The notes beneath the pieces are model-generated. The model was given only the letters and a program-made list of their open reading frames with translations, was not told the origin of the DNA and did no database searches. From Acidiluteibacter sp963716125 (GTDB lineage Bacteria; Bacteroidota; Bacteroidia; Flavobacteriales_E; Vicingaceae), in assembly GCA_963716125.1 (NCBI GenBank), contig OY970294.1:2852001-2916000 (forward strand): 64,000 nt of DNA, written 5' to 3'. Made by a program: the position numbers and the translations under genes. The stretch's first letter is position 1, and each line of letters starts with the position of its first letter. This document shows, piece after piece, positions 8,257 through 15,471 of this stretch.

Positions 8257-8803
8257 TTAGTTAACTTTTCTATCTGTTTATAGCCTTATCGATATTCCAA
8301 ATTTACCTTCTGAAAATACATTTCCACCACCTAATTCGAGGTTGATACCAAATTTTTCATTAAAGTAATAACGCCCACCAATTTGAGCTCCTAATCCCAA
8401 GCCTGAATTATGATTATGATTTCCGTGAAAATCATTCGATGAATTCCAAATATAGAATCCAAGATTTAATCCTGCATATAAATCCCAATTACTCGGGATA
8501 TTTAATATATTATTGAAATGATAGTTTGCATTTCCAGAAATTCCTATAATTGAATGATTATATTTATCTTTTCTATAATTTTGATTATAAGAACGATAAG
8601 AAAATTCTCCACCAAGTGTAACGTCTGGGTGAACACCATAATCAATTCCGATATACACAGGTAAACCCCTACTTGATAAGCCAAGTCCAGCGTTAAATTG
8701 AGCTTGTCCTTTTGCAATCGGATTTTGTGCAAAACTACTTGAAGCTGTTGCAACTATAAATATGATAATCAAGAAAATTTTTTTCATTTTTAATTTTAGG
8801 CGC
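8217..8803 (-). repeat. copy 1 of a 0.59 kb direct repeat carrying an outer-membrane barrel gene
   Basis: Matches 10809-11395 at a constant offset of 2592 bp. The two copies differ by one base inside the gene near 8499 and by a few bases and one indel at the 5' end of the gene and its leader. The left edge is at 'tgtaagctccccaaaaatta'. The shared sequence stops near 'aggcg(c/a)att'. Confidence 0.85.
8278..8787 (-). CDS. small outer-membrane beta-barrel protein (copy 1)
   Basis: 169 residues from ATG at 8787, with signal peptide MKKIFLIIIFIVATASSSFAQ. An open frame continues upstream for 49 codons, but the signal peptide fixes the start. The mature part is alternating short strands with aromatic and Gly residues (ISGNANYHF, WDLYAGLNLGFYIW, GLGAQIGGRYYF, FGINLELGGGNVFS) and a C-terminal ISIRL ending, the form of an 8-stranded OmpX/OmpW-like barrel recognised by BAM. 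A His/Asn-rich loop (NDFHGNHNHNSG) is notable. Apart from one or two residues near the N-terminus it is identical to the protein at 10870-11379. Confidence 0.75.
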   Translation of the reverse strand: MKKIFLIIIFIVATASSSFAQNPIAKGQAQFNAGLGLSSRGLPVYIGIDYGVHPDVTLGGEFSYRSYNQNYRKDKYNHSIIGISGNANYHFNNILNIPSNWDLYAGLNLGFYIWNSSNDFHGNHNHNSGLGLGAQIGGRYYFNEKFGINLELGGGNVFSEGKFGISIRL

Positions 8804-9022
8804 ATTAAAAAAAACAGCTCTTGGACTGATATTGTTAAATCTAATAACCAATTAAAAGATGATAAAAGTATTACCAAATTAATTAGCTCAACTATGGTTA
8901 AAAGAAACATTGCCATTAAACATTCAGATGACAACTATTCTTTTACAAAAGCTTATAAATTATTCATTGACTTCACACGTGAATTAATAAAATCTAAACC
9001 GAATCAAAATTCAGCAAACTAA
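8804..9022 (+). pseudogene. 3' gene fragment next to the duplicated block
   Basis: The plus strand is open from inside the repeat border to a TAA at 9020-9022. The last 73 codons read like a real C-terminus (SSWTDIVKSNNQLKDD, then FTKAYKLFIDFTRELIKSK). The only ATG (8762) lies in the opposite-strand barrel gene, so there is no credible start. I take it as the tail of a gene truncated by the insertion. No family recognised. Confidence 0.3.
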
Positions 9023-9047
9023 ATGTCAAGTATTATGTTTTGTTTAC

Positions 9048-9077
9048 TTGACAAATAATTAAAATATTGTACATTTG
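9048..9077 (+). promoter_or_regulatory. Bacteroidota-type promoter of the AbiE pair
   Basis: TTG (9048-9050), 19 bp, TACATTTG (9070-9077) fits the TTG-N19-23-TAnnTTTG consensus. Transcription would start about 5-8 bases after the -7 box, that is at or next to the ATG at 9085, giving a leaderless or nearly leaderless message. Confidence 0.6.
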
Positions 9078-9084
9078 TTTTTCA

Positions 9085-9810
9085 ATGAAAGTAGCTCAAA
9101 AAATAGAAAAGCAAATTAACAAGTTAAAAGAAGGTACAACTTTCAAGTATCAACAACTTTCTATTGAATCAAACGAATATAGTGCAGCAGCGAAAGCAAT
9201 TGAGCGTTTAATTGAGAAGGGAATCATCAAAAGAGTTTCTACAGGGGTATTCTACAAACCTAAACAAACCATTTTTGGAGAGTTAAAACCCAATGAAGAA
9301 GAACTTTTGAAACCCTATTTGTTCCAAAATAATAAAAGAATTGCTTACATCACAGGAATTTCTTTGTACAACAGAATGGGTTTAACAACTCAAGTACCAA
9401 GAAATATAAAAATTGCAAGTAGAGATAAACGAATAACAGTATCAGTTGGGAGTATAAAAGGTAATCCAGTAAAAAGTTATGTAGATGTAACGAATAAAAA
9501 TTACACTCTGCTAGAAATTTTAGATGCTCTAAAAGATTTTAAAAAAATACCAGATTTAGATAAGAATTCAGGAATAAAAATTATTTCGAACCGACTAAAA
9601 AATTTAAACTCAAAAGAGATAAAACAGCTCATTGAATGTGCTTTGTCATATCCACCTAGAGTAAGAGCTTTTTTGGGTTCTTTGTTGGAAAAAATAAACT
9701 TTCCCATTGAATTAAAAATATTAAGAAAGAGTCTAAATCCGCTTTCTGAATATAATTACGGAATTGATAAAGAAACACTACCAACAATAACTAATTGGAA
9801 TATTGAATGA
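9085..9810 (+). CDS. AbiEi-type antitoxin / regulator (DUF6088 family)
   Basis: 241 residues from ATG 9085; an in-frame alternative codon at 9067 lies across the promoter and is rejected. The N-terminus is a winged-helix (KVAQKIEKQINKL, YSAAAKAIERLIEKGIIKRVSTGVFYKP) of the AbiEi antitoxin kind, followed by an alpha/beta domain (IAYITGISLYNRMGLTTQVP). In type IV AbiE systems this partner represses its own promoter and counters the nucleotidyltransferase toxin. It overlaps the toxin gene by four bases (ATGA), so the pair is translationally coupled. Confidence 0.8.
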   Translation: MKVAQKIEKQINKLKEGTTFKYQQLSIESNEYSAAAKAIERLIEKGIIKRVSTGVFYKPKQTIFGELKPNEEELLKPYLFQNNKRIAYITGISLYNRMGLTTQVPRNIKIASRDKRITVSVGSIKGNPVKSYVDVTNKNYTLLEILDALKDFKKIPDLDKNSGIKIISNRLKNLNSKEIKQLIECALSYPPRVRAFLGSLLEKINFPIELKILRKSLNPLSEYNYGIDKETLPTITNWNIE

Positions 9811-10790
9811 AACTACACGAAAACGAAGAACTATTCCAAGATGCTATAATTGCGACTTCTCAACAAAAGAGGATTCCAGAAATCTATATTGAAAAAGATT
9901 ATTGGGTAACGCTTGCTTTGCACGCTATTTTTAACAATAAAATTGGGAAAGAAACGGTTTTTAAAGGCGGTACTGCTTTATCAAAATGCAACCAGTTAAT
10001 AGACCGATTTTCGGAAGATATTGATCTCGTTGTTTTAAGAAAAGATGACGATACAAGCAACCATCTTAAATCCAAACTCAAACAGATTTCAAATTGTGTC
10101 GCCAATGTTATTCCAGAGATAGAAATTGACGGCATAACCCATAAAAAGGGAATGATACGCAAAACTGCCCATAGCTACAAAAAGAATTTTAATGGAGATT
10201 TTGGGCAAGTACGAGACACTATTATTGTTGAATCTACTTGGTTCGGACATTTTGAACCATATACAACAGGAATAGTATCGTCTTACATTTATGAAATGAT
10301 GTTGAAGGCTAATCAACAAGATTTGATTAATGAATATGGAATGAATCCTTTTGATGTTTTGATATTAAGTGCAGAAAGAACCTTATGCGAAAAGTTGATG
10401 AGTTTAGTTCGCTTTTCTCAAACGGAAGACCCAATAACCGATTTGAGCAATAAGATTAGGCACACTTATGATATTCATATGATGTTAAAAGACGTTGAAC
10501 TAAACACATTTTTCAATTCAAAAGAATTTGATGCAATGCTTCTAAAAGTTGCAAATGATGATGTGATAAGTTTTAAAAACAATAATGGTTGGCTATCGAA
10601 CCATCCAACAACCACAATATTATTTTCAGAAACCGAAAAGACTTGGAATCAAATCAAAGCCACTTATGAAACCAGTTTTAAAGAATTAGTTTTTGGCGAA
10701 TTCCCATCAGAGAATGAAATTATGAATACAATAAAAAGAATTGCTGAAAGATTAAAAACAATTGAGTGGAATATAGAAACGGAAAAATAG
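9807..10790 (+). CDS. AbiEii/AbiGii-family nucleotidyltransferase toxin
   Basis: 327 residues. The nucleotidyltransferase signature is plain: FKGGTALSKC (near residue 50-59), RFSEDIDLVV (near 70-79, the two metal-binding Asp) and EKDYWVT at the N-terminus; LCEKLMSLVRFS lies in the C-terminal helical part. AbiEii enzymes add nucleotides to tRNA or another acceptor and cause growth arrest, serving in phage abortive infection. It follows the AbiEi-like gene with an ATGA overlap. Complete, with no missing motif. Confidence 0.88.
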   Translation: MKLHENEELFQDAIIATSQQKRIPEIYIEKDYWVTLALHAIFNNKIGKETVFKGGTALSKCNQLIDRFSEDIDLVVLRKDDDTSNHLKSKLKQISNCVANVIPEIEIDGITHKKGMIRKTAHSYKKNFNGDFGQVRDTIIVESTWFGHFEPYTTGIVSSYIYEMMLKANQQDLINEYGMNPFDVLILSAERTLCEKLMSLVRFSQTEDPITDLSNKIRHTYDIHMMLKDVELNTFFNSKEFDAMLLKVANDDVISFKNNNGWLSNHPTTTILFSETEKTWNQIKATYETSFKELVFGEFPSENEIMNTIKRIAERLKTIEWNIETEK

Positions 10791-10812
10791 CCAACGCTGA
10801 AAGCCATGTGTA
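10791..10812. repeat. left arm of a cassette-boundary-like element, cut by the repeat block
   Basis: Directly after the AbiEii stop the sequence 'ccaacgctgaaagccatgtgtaag' has the form of the left arm at 6247 (taacaccgtgtataag). It is interrupted at about 10809 by copy 2 of the duplicated block, and no right arm is seen. Confidence 0.4.
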
Positions 10813-11395
10813 AGCTCCCCAAAAATTAGTACAGTTTATAAATCGAATTTAGTTAACTTTTCTATCTGTTTATAGCCTTATCGATATTCCAAATTTACCT
10901 TCTGAAAATACATTTCCACCACCTAATTCGAGGTTGATACCAAATTTTTCATTAAAGTAATAACGCCCACCAATTTGAGCTCCTAATCCCAAGCCTGAAT
11001 TATGATTATGATTTCCGTGAAAATCATTCGATGAATTCCAAATATAGAATCCAAGATTTAATCCTGCATATAAATCCCAATTACTCGGGATGTTTAATAT
11101 ATTATTGAAATGATAGTTTGCATTTCCAGAAATTCCTATAATTGAATGATTATATTTATCTTTTCTATAATTTTGATTATAAGAACGATAAGAAAATTCT
11201 CCACCAAGTGTAACGTCTGGGTGAACACCATAATCAATTCCGATATACACAGGTAAACCCCTACTTGATAAGCCAAGTCCAGCGTTAAATTGAGCTTGTC
11301 CTTTTGCAATCGGATTTTGTGCAAAACTACTTGAAGCTGTTGCAACTATAAATATGATAATCAAGAGTATTTTTTTCATTATTAATTTTTAGGCG
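10809..11395 (-). repeat. copy 2 of the 0.59 kb direct repeat
   Basis: Same content as 8217-8803, 2592 bp further on. Its left edge interrupts a palindromic element; its right edge is followed by about 100 bp of non-matching DNA before the IS1595 copy. Confidence 0.85.
10870..11379 (-). CDS. small outer-membrane beta-barrel protein (copy 2)
   Basis: 169 residues, the near-identical twin of the gene at 8278-8787 (the one visible protein difference is Leu for Phe in the signal peptide, MKKILLI against MKKIFLI; the change near 11091 is silent). Signal peptide, then an 8-stranded-barrel pattern with a His/Asn-rich loop. No other gene overlaps it; the leader up to about 11395 also belongs to the duplicated block, so both copies may keep the same expression signals. 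Function beyond outer-membrane location is unknown. Confidence 0.75.
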   Translation of the reverse strand: MKKILLIIIFIVATASSSFAQNPIAKGQAQFNAGLGLSSRGLPVYIGIDYGVHPDVTLGGEFSYRSYNQNYRKDKYNHSIIGISGNANYHFNNILNIPSNWDLYAGLNLGFYIWNSSNDFHGNHNHNSGLGLGAQIGGRYYFNEKFGINLELGGGNVFSEGKFGISIRL

Positions 11396-11495
11396 AATTT
11401 ACATAAAAAACAATTTGAACGACCATGAAAAAAAAATTAAAATACGTCTATGGAGCCCATCAAAGTCGACATAAATCGGAAATAAACTATAGAAT

Positions 11496-12489
11496 GGTTT
11501 TATATAAAATTATTGAGTTACACACTTAGCGTCTGTTTTATTTGATAGTGATAAATTGGTTTGCTTTCGACCATTCTGTTGATTGTTTTATGAAAAATAT
11601 TGGTTTTAAATTGTGAGCGGTTAATCCTAAAGCAAAATTCATCAAAATATGCTTGTATATGCCATTTACTTACATGAGTTGGTATTGCTCTGAGCCATGA
11701 TTTAACTTGCATAATTATAATGTGTAATTCTTTGAAATTTGCTCCATTATTACTTTGGATTTGTTCAATATTATACTTTTCTTTTAAAGGTTCATAACCT
11801 CTCCATTTATCTGTTACTATTTTAGCAGAAGTACTAATATGTTCTTCAAAAATTGGAGTCAATGATTTTGCAGAATAATCAGGAATTGATTGAATATATA
11901 CTCTCTTTATTTTGTTGTTATCAGTTAATTCAACTGCAATTACAGCTTTTTTCTTTTTCGTATCATAACTTCTTCCTTGTTTCCCTTCTTCTTTTCCTCC
12001 TACAGTAAACTCATCCACATGAATTATTTTATCTAAAGGGTATTTTTGGCTACTTTTCATTGATTTTCGTACTTTTTGCATAAAATACCATGCTGTTCCT
12101 TGGCGAATACTAAATCGTTTACCCATTTGTATACTTGAAACACTTTTACTACTTGTACTCATTTCAAATACAACACAAAATGCTTTTTGTAACCCAAATT
12201 TAACTTTGTGAAAAAGCGTGTTGGCTGTGGCACTTTCTACATGATTACATGCATAACAATGATAATTATAACCTGCTTTTTCACAACCTTTTGTATGTCC
12301 GCATTTACTACAAGTAAATCCATCCTGCCATTTTATTTTAGCCAAATAGGCTTTACAAGCTTCATCATTTGGAAGTTCTTTTATAAAGTTTAGAATATCT
12401 TGTCCTTTGAATTGTTCCATAATCGCAATTTTAAAGGGATAAACATACAGAAATTAAATGACTAACTCAATAAAATTAATATATAGCGG
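11496..12489 (-). mobile_element. IS1595-family insertion sequence
   Basis: One transposase gene lies between imperfect inverted ends: 'ttttatataaaattattgagtta' on the left (11498-11520) and, read inverted, 'ctatatattaattttattgagtta' on the right (about 12462-12485). The left end includes the stop codon of the transposase. Termini are approximate and the expected 8-bp target duplication was not found by eye. It sits 11 bp from the stop of the hydrolase gene. Confidence 0.65.
11518..12420 (-). CDS. IS1595-family (ISXO2-like) transposase
   Basis: 300 residues, usual for the family. The N-terminal zinc ribbon has CSKCGH (near residue 38-42) and CYACNH (near 55-60). The catalytic core follows with HVDEFTVGGKEEGKQGRS (first Asp near 136), VTDKWRGYEP (second Asp near 200) and a helix HIQAYFDEFCFRINR typical of ISXO2-like proteins. 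No frameshift or missing motif, so the element could be mobile. Confidence 0.9.
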   Translation of the reverse strand: MEQFKGQDILNFIKELPNDEACKAYLAKIKWQDGFTCSKCGHTKGCEKAGYNYHCYACNHVESATANTLFHKVKFGLQKAFCVVFEMSTSSKSVSSIQMGKRFSIRQGTAWYFMQKVRKSMKSSQKYPLDKIIHVDEFTVGGKEEGKQGRSYDTKKKKAVIAVELTDNNKIKRVYIQSIPDYSAKSLTPIFEEHISTSAKIVTDKWRGYEPLKEKYNIEQIQSNNGANFKELHIIIMQVKSWLRAIPTHVSKWHIQAYFDEFCFRINRSQFKTNIFHKTINRMVESKPIYHYQIKQTLSV

Positions 12490-12499
12490 TGCTTTCAGA

Positions 12500-13285
12500 T
12501 TAATCTGCTTGTAATTTTAAAAATGAAATCACTTTTTGATTAAATTCTAAAGGCTGTTCTACATTAACTACATGCCCACACTCCTTGATAACATGCAATT
12601 GTGCACTTTTATGTTTTGAAGATATCTTTTCTATTGAAGGTAAAAACAAATGATCTTGTTCTCCCATTACATAGAGTGTTGGAATCTTGATATCATTTAA
12701 TCTAAAAAGTTTTAATAGCGGATTTATTTCAGCGGTTAATTTATACCATCTTATAAATTCTTTTTGGTATAGTTTTTTTGCTTCTCTCACAAATAACAAA
12801 CGAGATTCTTTATGATTTTTTTTAGGCATAATTATAAAAGCAAATAACTTATATAGAAATATATAGGGCACAACGGATTTAAATACATTACCAACACCCA
12901 TCAATATTTTAGAGCGAATATTTAGTTTTAAAATAGCGCCACCCATCACCGTGCTTTCTACCATTTCGGGGTTTCTTTCTGCTAAATCTCTTATTAAAAT
13001 AGTTCCGAGTGAAATCCCTACGAAATGAGATTTTTCAATTTTTAAATGATTTAGAACTTCAATAATATCATTTGTAATAAATTCAAAGGTATAGTTTTGT
13101 TTAACTTTTGACTGACCGATTGATTTACTATCTCCATGTCCTCTCAAATCAATTAATAACACATTAAATTCATCTTTAAAAGCTCTAATCTGACGAAACC
13201 AAATAGAACTACTCCCTCCCGCTCCGTGGATAAAAGTGACCCATTTATTTGAATTTTCATTTTGATGAACAGAGTAACTTAACAT
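12500..13285 (-). CDS. alpha/beta-fold hydrolase
   Basis: 261 residues without a signal peptide, so cytoplasmic. Oxyanion motif HGAGGS near residue 19-24, DLRGHGDS near 46-53, nucleophile elbow GISLGT (Ser near 95), acid in MGEQDHLFLP near 210 and His in ECGHVVNVEQP near 238: a complete catalytic triad of the epoxide-hydrolase/haloperoxidase/BioH-like group. A hydrophobic cap segment (VFKSVVPYIFLYKLFAFIIMP) replaces the usual cap. The substrate cannot be read. It is a single gene transcribed away from the small-ORF group; an IS1595 sits just past its stop. Confidence 0.8.
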   Translation of the reverse strand: MLSYSVHQNENSNKWVTFIHGAGGSSSIWFRQIRAFKDEFNVLLIDLRGHGDSKSIGQSKVKQNYTFEFITNDIIEVLNHLKIEKSHFVGISLGTILIRDLAERNPEMVESTVMGGAILKLNIRSKILMGVGNVFKSVVPYIFLYKLFAFIIMPKKNHKESRLLFVREAKKLYQKEFIRWYKLTAEINPLLKLFRLNDIKIPTLYVMGEQDHLFLPSIEKISSKHKSAQLHVIKECGHVVNVEQPLEFNQKVISFLKLQAD

Positions 13286-13485
13286 ATATTTAAAAAAAAG
13301 CTTGGTTAAAAGCTTAAACAGAATAAGCTATCAAAAGTTTTGCAATATTACGAGAATTAAGTGTTGGAATACAAAATACTTAAATCTACTATTTGTACTT
13401 GTATAATTTAATTATAGCAATTAAGATTTCACCTAATTATACAGCTTTTCTTATCTTTATATTTACCAATGAATAATCCTTTTAA

Positions 13486-13794
13486 ATGCTAAAAATAATA
13501 AATACTATTCTTGCTTTTTTATTTGCATTGACACCAATATTAATTGTACTGATAATAGGACTAACATTTTACGTCTCATATCCTGCTACGCTCACATTAA
13601 TTATAATTGGAATATTTGTTATTGTAAGTATATTGGTAGGCATTAATATATTTAAGGTAACTCTAATTCTTGGACCTTTTTCATTTTTAGCTATTCATCA
13701 ATCTTCGCCAGATCTAGATAACCTTAAAAAGATATCAGACAAAGATTTCGTTAAAAAAGATTCAGATATCAAGTCAAAAAAATGGAAAAAATAA
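13486..13794 (+). CDS. small two-TM membrane protein
   Basis: 102 residues with two long hydrophobic segments (about 5-30 and 33-65) and a charged Lys/Asp-rich tail (residues 75-102, ending SKKWKK). No family recognised. The end overlaps the start of the next small gene (ATG 13782), so the two are coupled. It is the first of three small genes that run up to the LysR gene, which is on the opposite strand. Confidence 0.55.
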   Translation: MLKIINTILAFLFALTPILIVLIIGLTFYVSYPATLTLIIIGIFVIVSILVGINIFKVTLILGPFSFLAIHQSSPDLDNLKKISDKDFVKKDSDIKSKKWKK

Positions 13795-13955
13795 CCGATT
13801 TAGAATTATCAAAGCGGATAAGAGTAAACCTTTTAGACGTTCTAGGACTTTGGGCTTCTAAAAAGATGCAATTGGAATATCAAGCTAATGTTTCTATCTC
13901 TCAGGTTACAGCCGAATTGTTTTTTCAATGGGATGATTTCTATTTCACTGATTAA
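13782..13955 (+). CDS. 57-residue hypothetical protein
   Basis: Starts inside the end of the previous gene (13-base overlap). It reads as a soluble helical protein: ITDLELSKRIRVNLLDVL, then KKMQLEYQANVSISQVTAEL and an aromatic acidic end (QWDDFYFTD). The start overlap, conserved-looking composition and absence of stops support translation, but no family is recognised. It could be a small partner of the 59-residue protein that follows 12 bp later. Confidence 0.45.
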   Translation: MEKITDLELSKRIRVNLLDVLGLWASKKMQLEYQANVSISQVTAELFFQWDDFYFTD

Positions 13956-13967
13956 AATCAATTTAAA

Positions 13968-14147
13968 ATGGCTTTTACACTATCAGAATTAGAAATTTTA
14001 GCAGACTTCAACAATATATTAAATAAAATTTGTGATAAAATGCAAAAGCCCTTTCCTCATATTTATGAATTTGTAAGTACCAATAATTGGTGTGATGTTA
14101 ATCAAGCTGCTATAGCAACTTTAATTAAACTAAAAGAAAACTGTTAA
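13968..14147 (+). CDS. 59-residue hypothetical protein
   Basis: A short helical protein (FTLSELEILADFNNILNKIC, then FPHIYEFVSTNNWCDVNQAA) with three Cys. It lies 12 bp after the 57-residue gene and ends 19 bp before the convergent LysR stop, so it closes a three-gene small operon. No family recognised; the position beside the LysR-DAB locus may be chance. Confidence 0.45.
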   Translation: MAFTLSELEILADFNNILNKICDKMQKPFPHIYEFVSTNNWCDVNQAAIATLIKLKENC

Positions 14148-14166
14148 TAGTAAATTAGAAATCAGC

Positions 14167-15051
14167 TTAATTCCAATCAAAATTTTCTGTTTTAATCCGT
14201 TCTTTTTCACTTCTTATAAATTCTAAATAAGCTTTGCAAACTGGCGACAGTTTTTTTCCTTTTAACCATATCAAGCGCCATTGAGTGATTATTGGTAATC
14301 CTTTCGCTTTTAATATGTAGAGTTGCTTTAACTCCAACTCATTTCTAATTCCTATTAAAGGCATAATGGAGTATCCTAAACCTGCAATAACTGCTTGTTT
14401 CACTGCTTCGTTAGACATTAATTCCATTCTTTTTCGTTGCTTTCCTTGATACTTTTCAAAATATTTCTCCATTGCTAATCGAGTAGCGGATCCTTCTTCC
14501 CGGTAAATTAACGGCCTTCTTTCATTTCTATTAGGTTCGTTACCTAATAAATATAATTTATTTTCTATCAAAATTTCTTCTTCAATTTCCAAATTATCAG
14601 GCACAATTGAAACTAAAGCAAAATCTGTTTCATTATTTCTTAAACTTTTAATGACTTTACTTTTATTGGTAACATTTAAAATGGCATCTATACCACTATG
14701 CTGAGATAAAAAACCTGATAAGAAATAAGGTATAACATATTTACCTGTTGATGCTGACGAAATGTTCAATTTTCCGGACAAAATTCCTTTAAAAGCTTGT
14801 GTTTTGTAATTGAGGTTTTCCAATTCTAAAATAACTCTTTCAGCTATTTCTGCAATCTCTTTACCAAAATTTGTAACATACAATTGCCTTCCAATCACCT
14901 CCGTTAATGGAATATCAAATTGATCTTGTAGATTTTTAAGTTGTATGGATACTGCAGGTTGTGTCATGAATAACTCTTCTGAAGCTCTAGTAATACTCTG
15001 CATTTGAACAACTTTCAAAAATATCTTTAACTGATGGATTGTATAATTCAT
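14167..15051 (-). CDS. LysR-family regulator, CbbR-like, divergent to the DAB operon
   Basis: 294 residues. N-terminal winged helix-turn-helix (residues 1-60: MQSITRASEELFMTQPAVSI), then the periplasmic-binding-like effector domain (residues 90-290) with LSGKLNISSASTGKYVIPYF, the opening usual in CbbR/CysB relatives. LysR proteins of the CbbR branch commonly sit beside, and respond with, inorganic-carbon genes. It is divergent from the 102-residue gene and dabBA with about 90 bp between starts, and a T-N11-A box lies there, so control of the DAB genes and of itself is likely. Effector unknown. Confidence 0.82.
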   Translation of the reverse strand: MNYTIHQLKIFLKVVQMQSITRASEELFMTQPAVSIQLKNLQDQFDIPLTEVIGRQLYVTNFGKEIAEIAERVILELENLNYKTQAFKGILSGKLNISSASTGKYVIPYFLSGFLSQHSGIDAILNVTNKSKVIKSLRNNETDFALVSIVPDNLEIEEEILIENKLYLLGNEPNRNERRPLIYREEGSATRLAMEKYFEKYQGKQRKRMELMSNEAVKQAVIAGLGYSIMPLIGIRNELELKQLYILKAKGLPIITQWRLIWLKGKKLSPVCKAYLEFIRSEKERIKTENFDWN

Positions 15052-15060
15052 AAAAATAGT

Positions 15061-15075
15061 TTATGTATTCTATAA
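15061..15075. promoter_or_regulatory. likely LysR operator
   Basis: TTAT-N7-ATAA is a 15-bp palindrome with the T-N11-A core of LysR sites, placed 10 bp before the regulator start and about 66 bp before the divergent operon start. Confidence 0.4.
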
Positions 15076-15140
15076 CAAATATAAATAAAAATATATGAAT
15101 ATCATTTCCAACCTTTGTCCCCGAACTAAAGATATATAAA

Positions 15141-15449
15141 ATGACAACTGCAACAAAAATACAAGAAACGCTTAGCAATGAAAAAAATCAATATGATTTT
15201 ATCAAAGATGAATTTACTGCCTCAGATGCACAAGAAATAATGGAGGAGTTAATTCATAAAAAAATAAATTTTTATAAATTAAAAAATCTTACTACTGGTA
15301 TTCAATATGGTGTAGAAGATAAGATTGCAGCACAAAGAATAGATGAGTTAAAACTATTCAAAAAATCCATTGAAGATCAATTTCATAATGCAGATAAACA
15401 GTTTAAGAAAGTGAAAATTACCTCTCAAATTAAAATTGAACTTATTTAA
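15141..15449 (+). CDS. 102-residue protein at the head of the DAB operon
   Basis: A soluble, charged, mostly helical protein (MTTATKIQETLSNEKNQYDF; EIMEELIHKKINFYKLKNL; ELKLFKKSIEDQFHNADKQF). The sequence 'HKKINFYKLKNL' with basic residues and the final coiled-coil-like helix suggests a small regulatory or scaffold role. It is 22 bp ahead of dabB in the same direction and shares the presumed LysR-controlled promoter. No known DAB component of this size is familiar to me; small genes beside dabBA are seen in some genomes without known function. Confidence 0.6.
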   Translation: MTTATKIQETLSNEKNQYDFIKDEFTASDAQEIMEELIHKKINFYKLKNLTTGIQYGVEDKIAAQRIDELKLFKKSIEDQFHNADKQFKKVKITSQIKIELI

Positions 15450-15471
15450 ATCTAATCTTAAAAAAGATAAA

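Noticed and set aside
8788..8934. N-terminal 49-codon extension of the barrel gene copy 1
   Set aside because: A textbook signal peptide starts at 8787, and copy 2 has no such extension; the extra part overlaps the unrelated flank.
9067..9084. Upstream in-frame start for the AbiEi-like gene
   Set aside because: It lies across the -7 promoter box, so would not be in the transcript.
15436..15471. Earlier start for dabB
   Set aside because: It would overlap the previous gene by 14 bases and add a charged head not expected before the first membrane helix.
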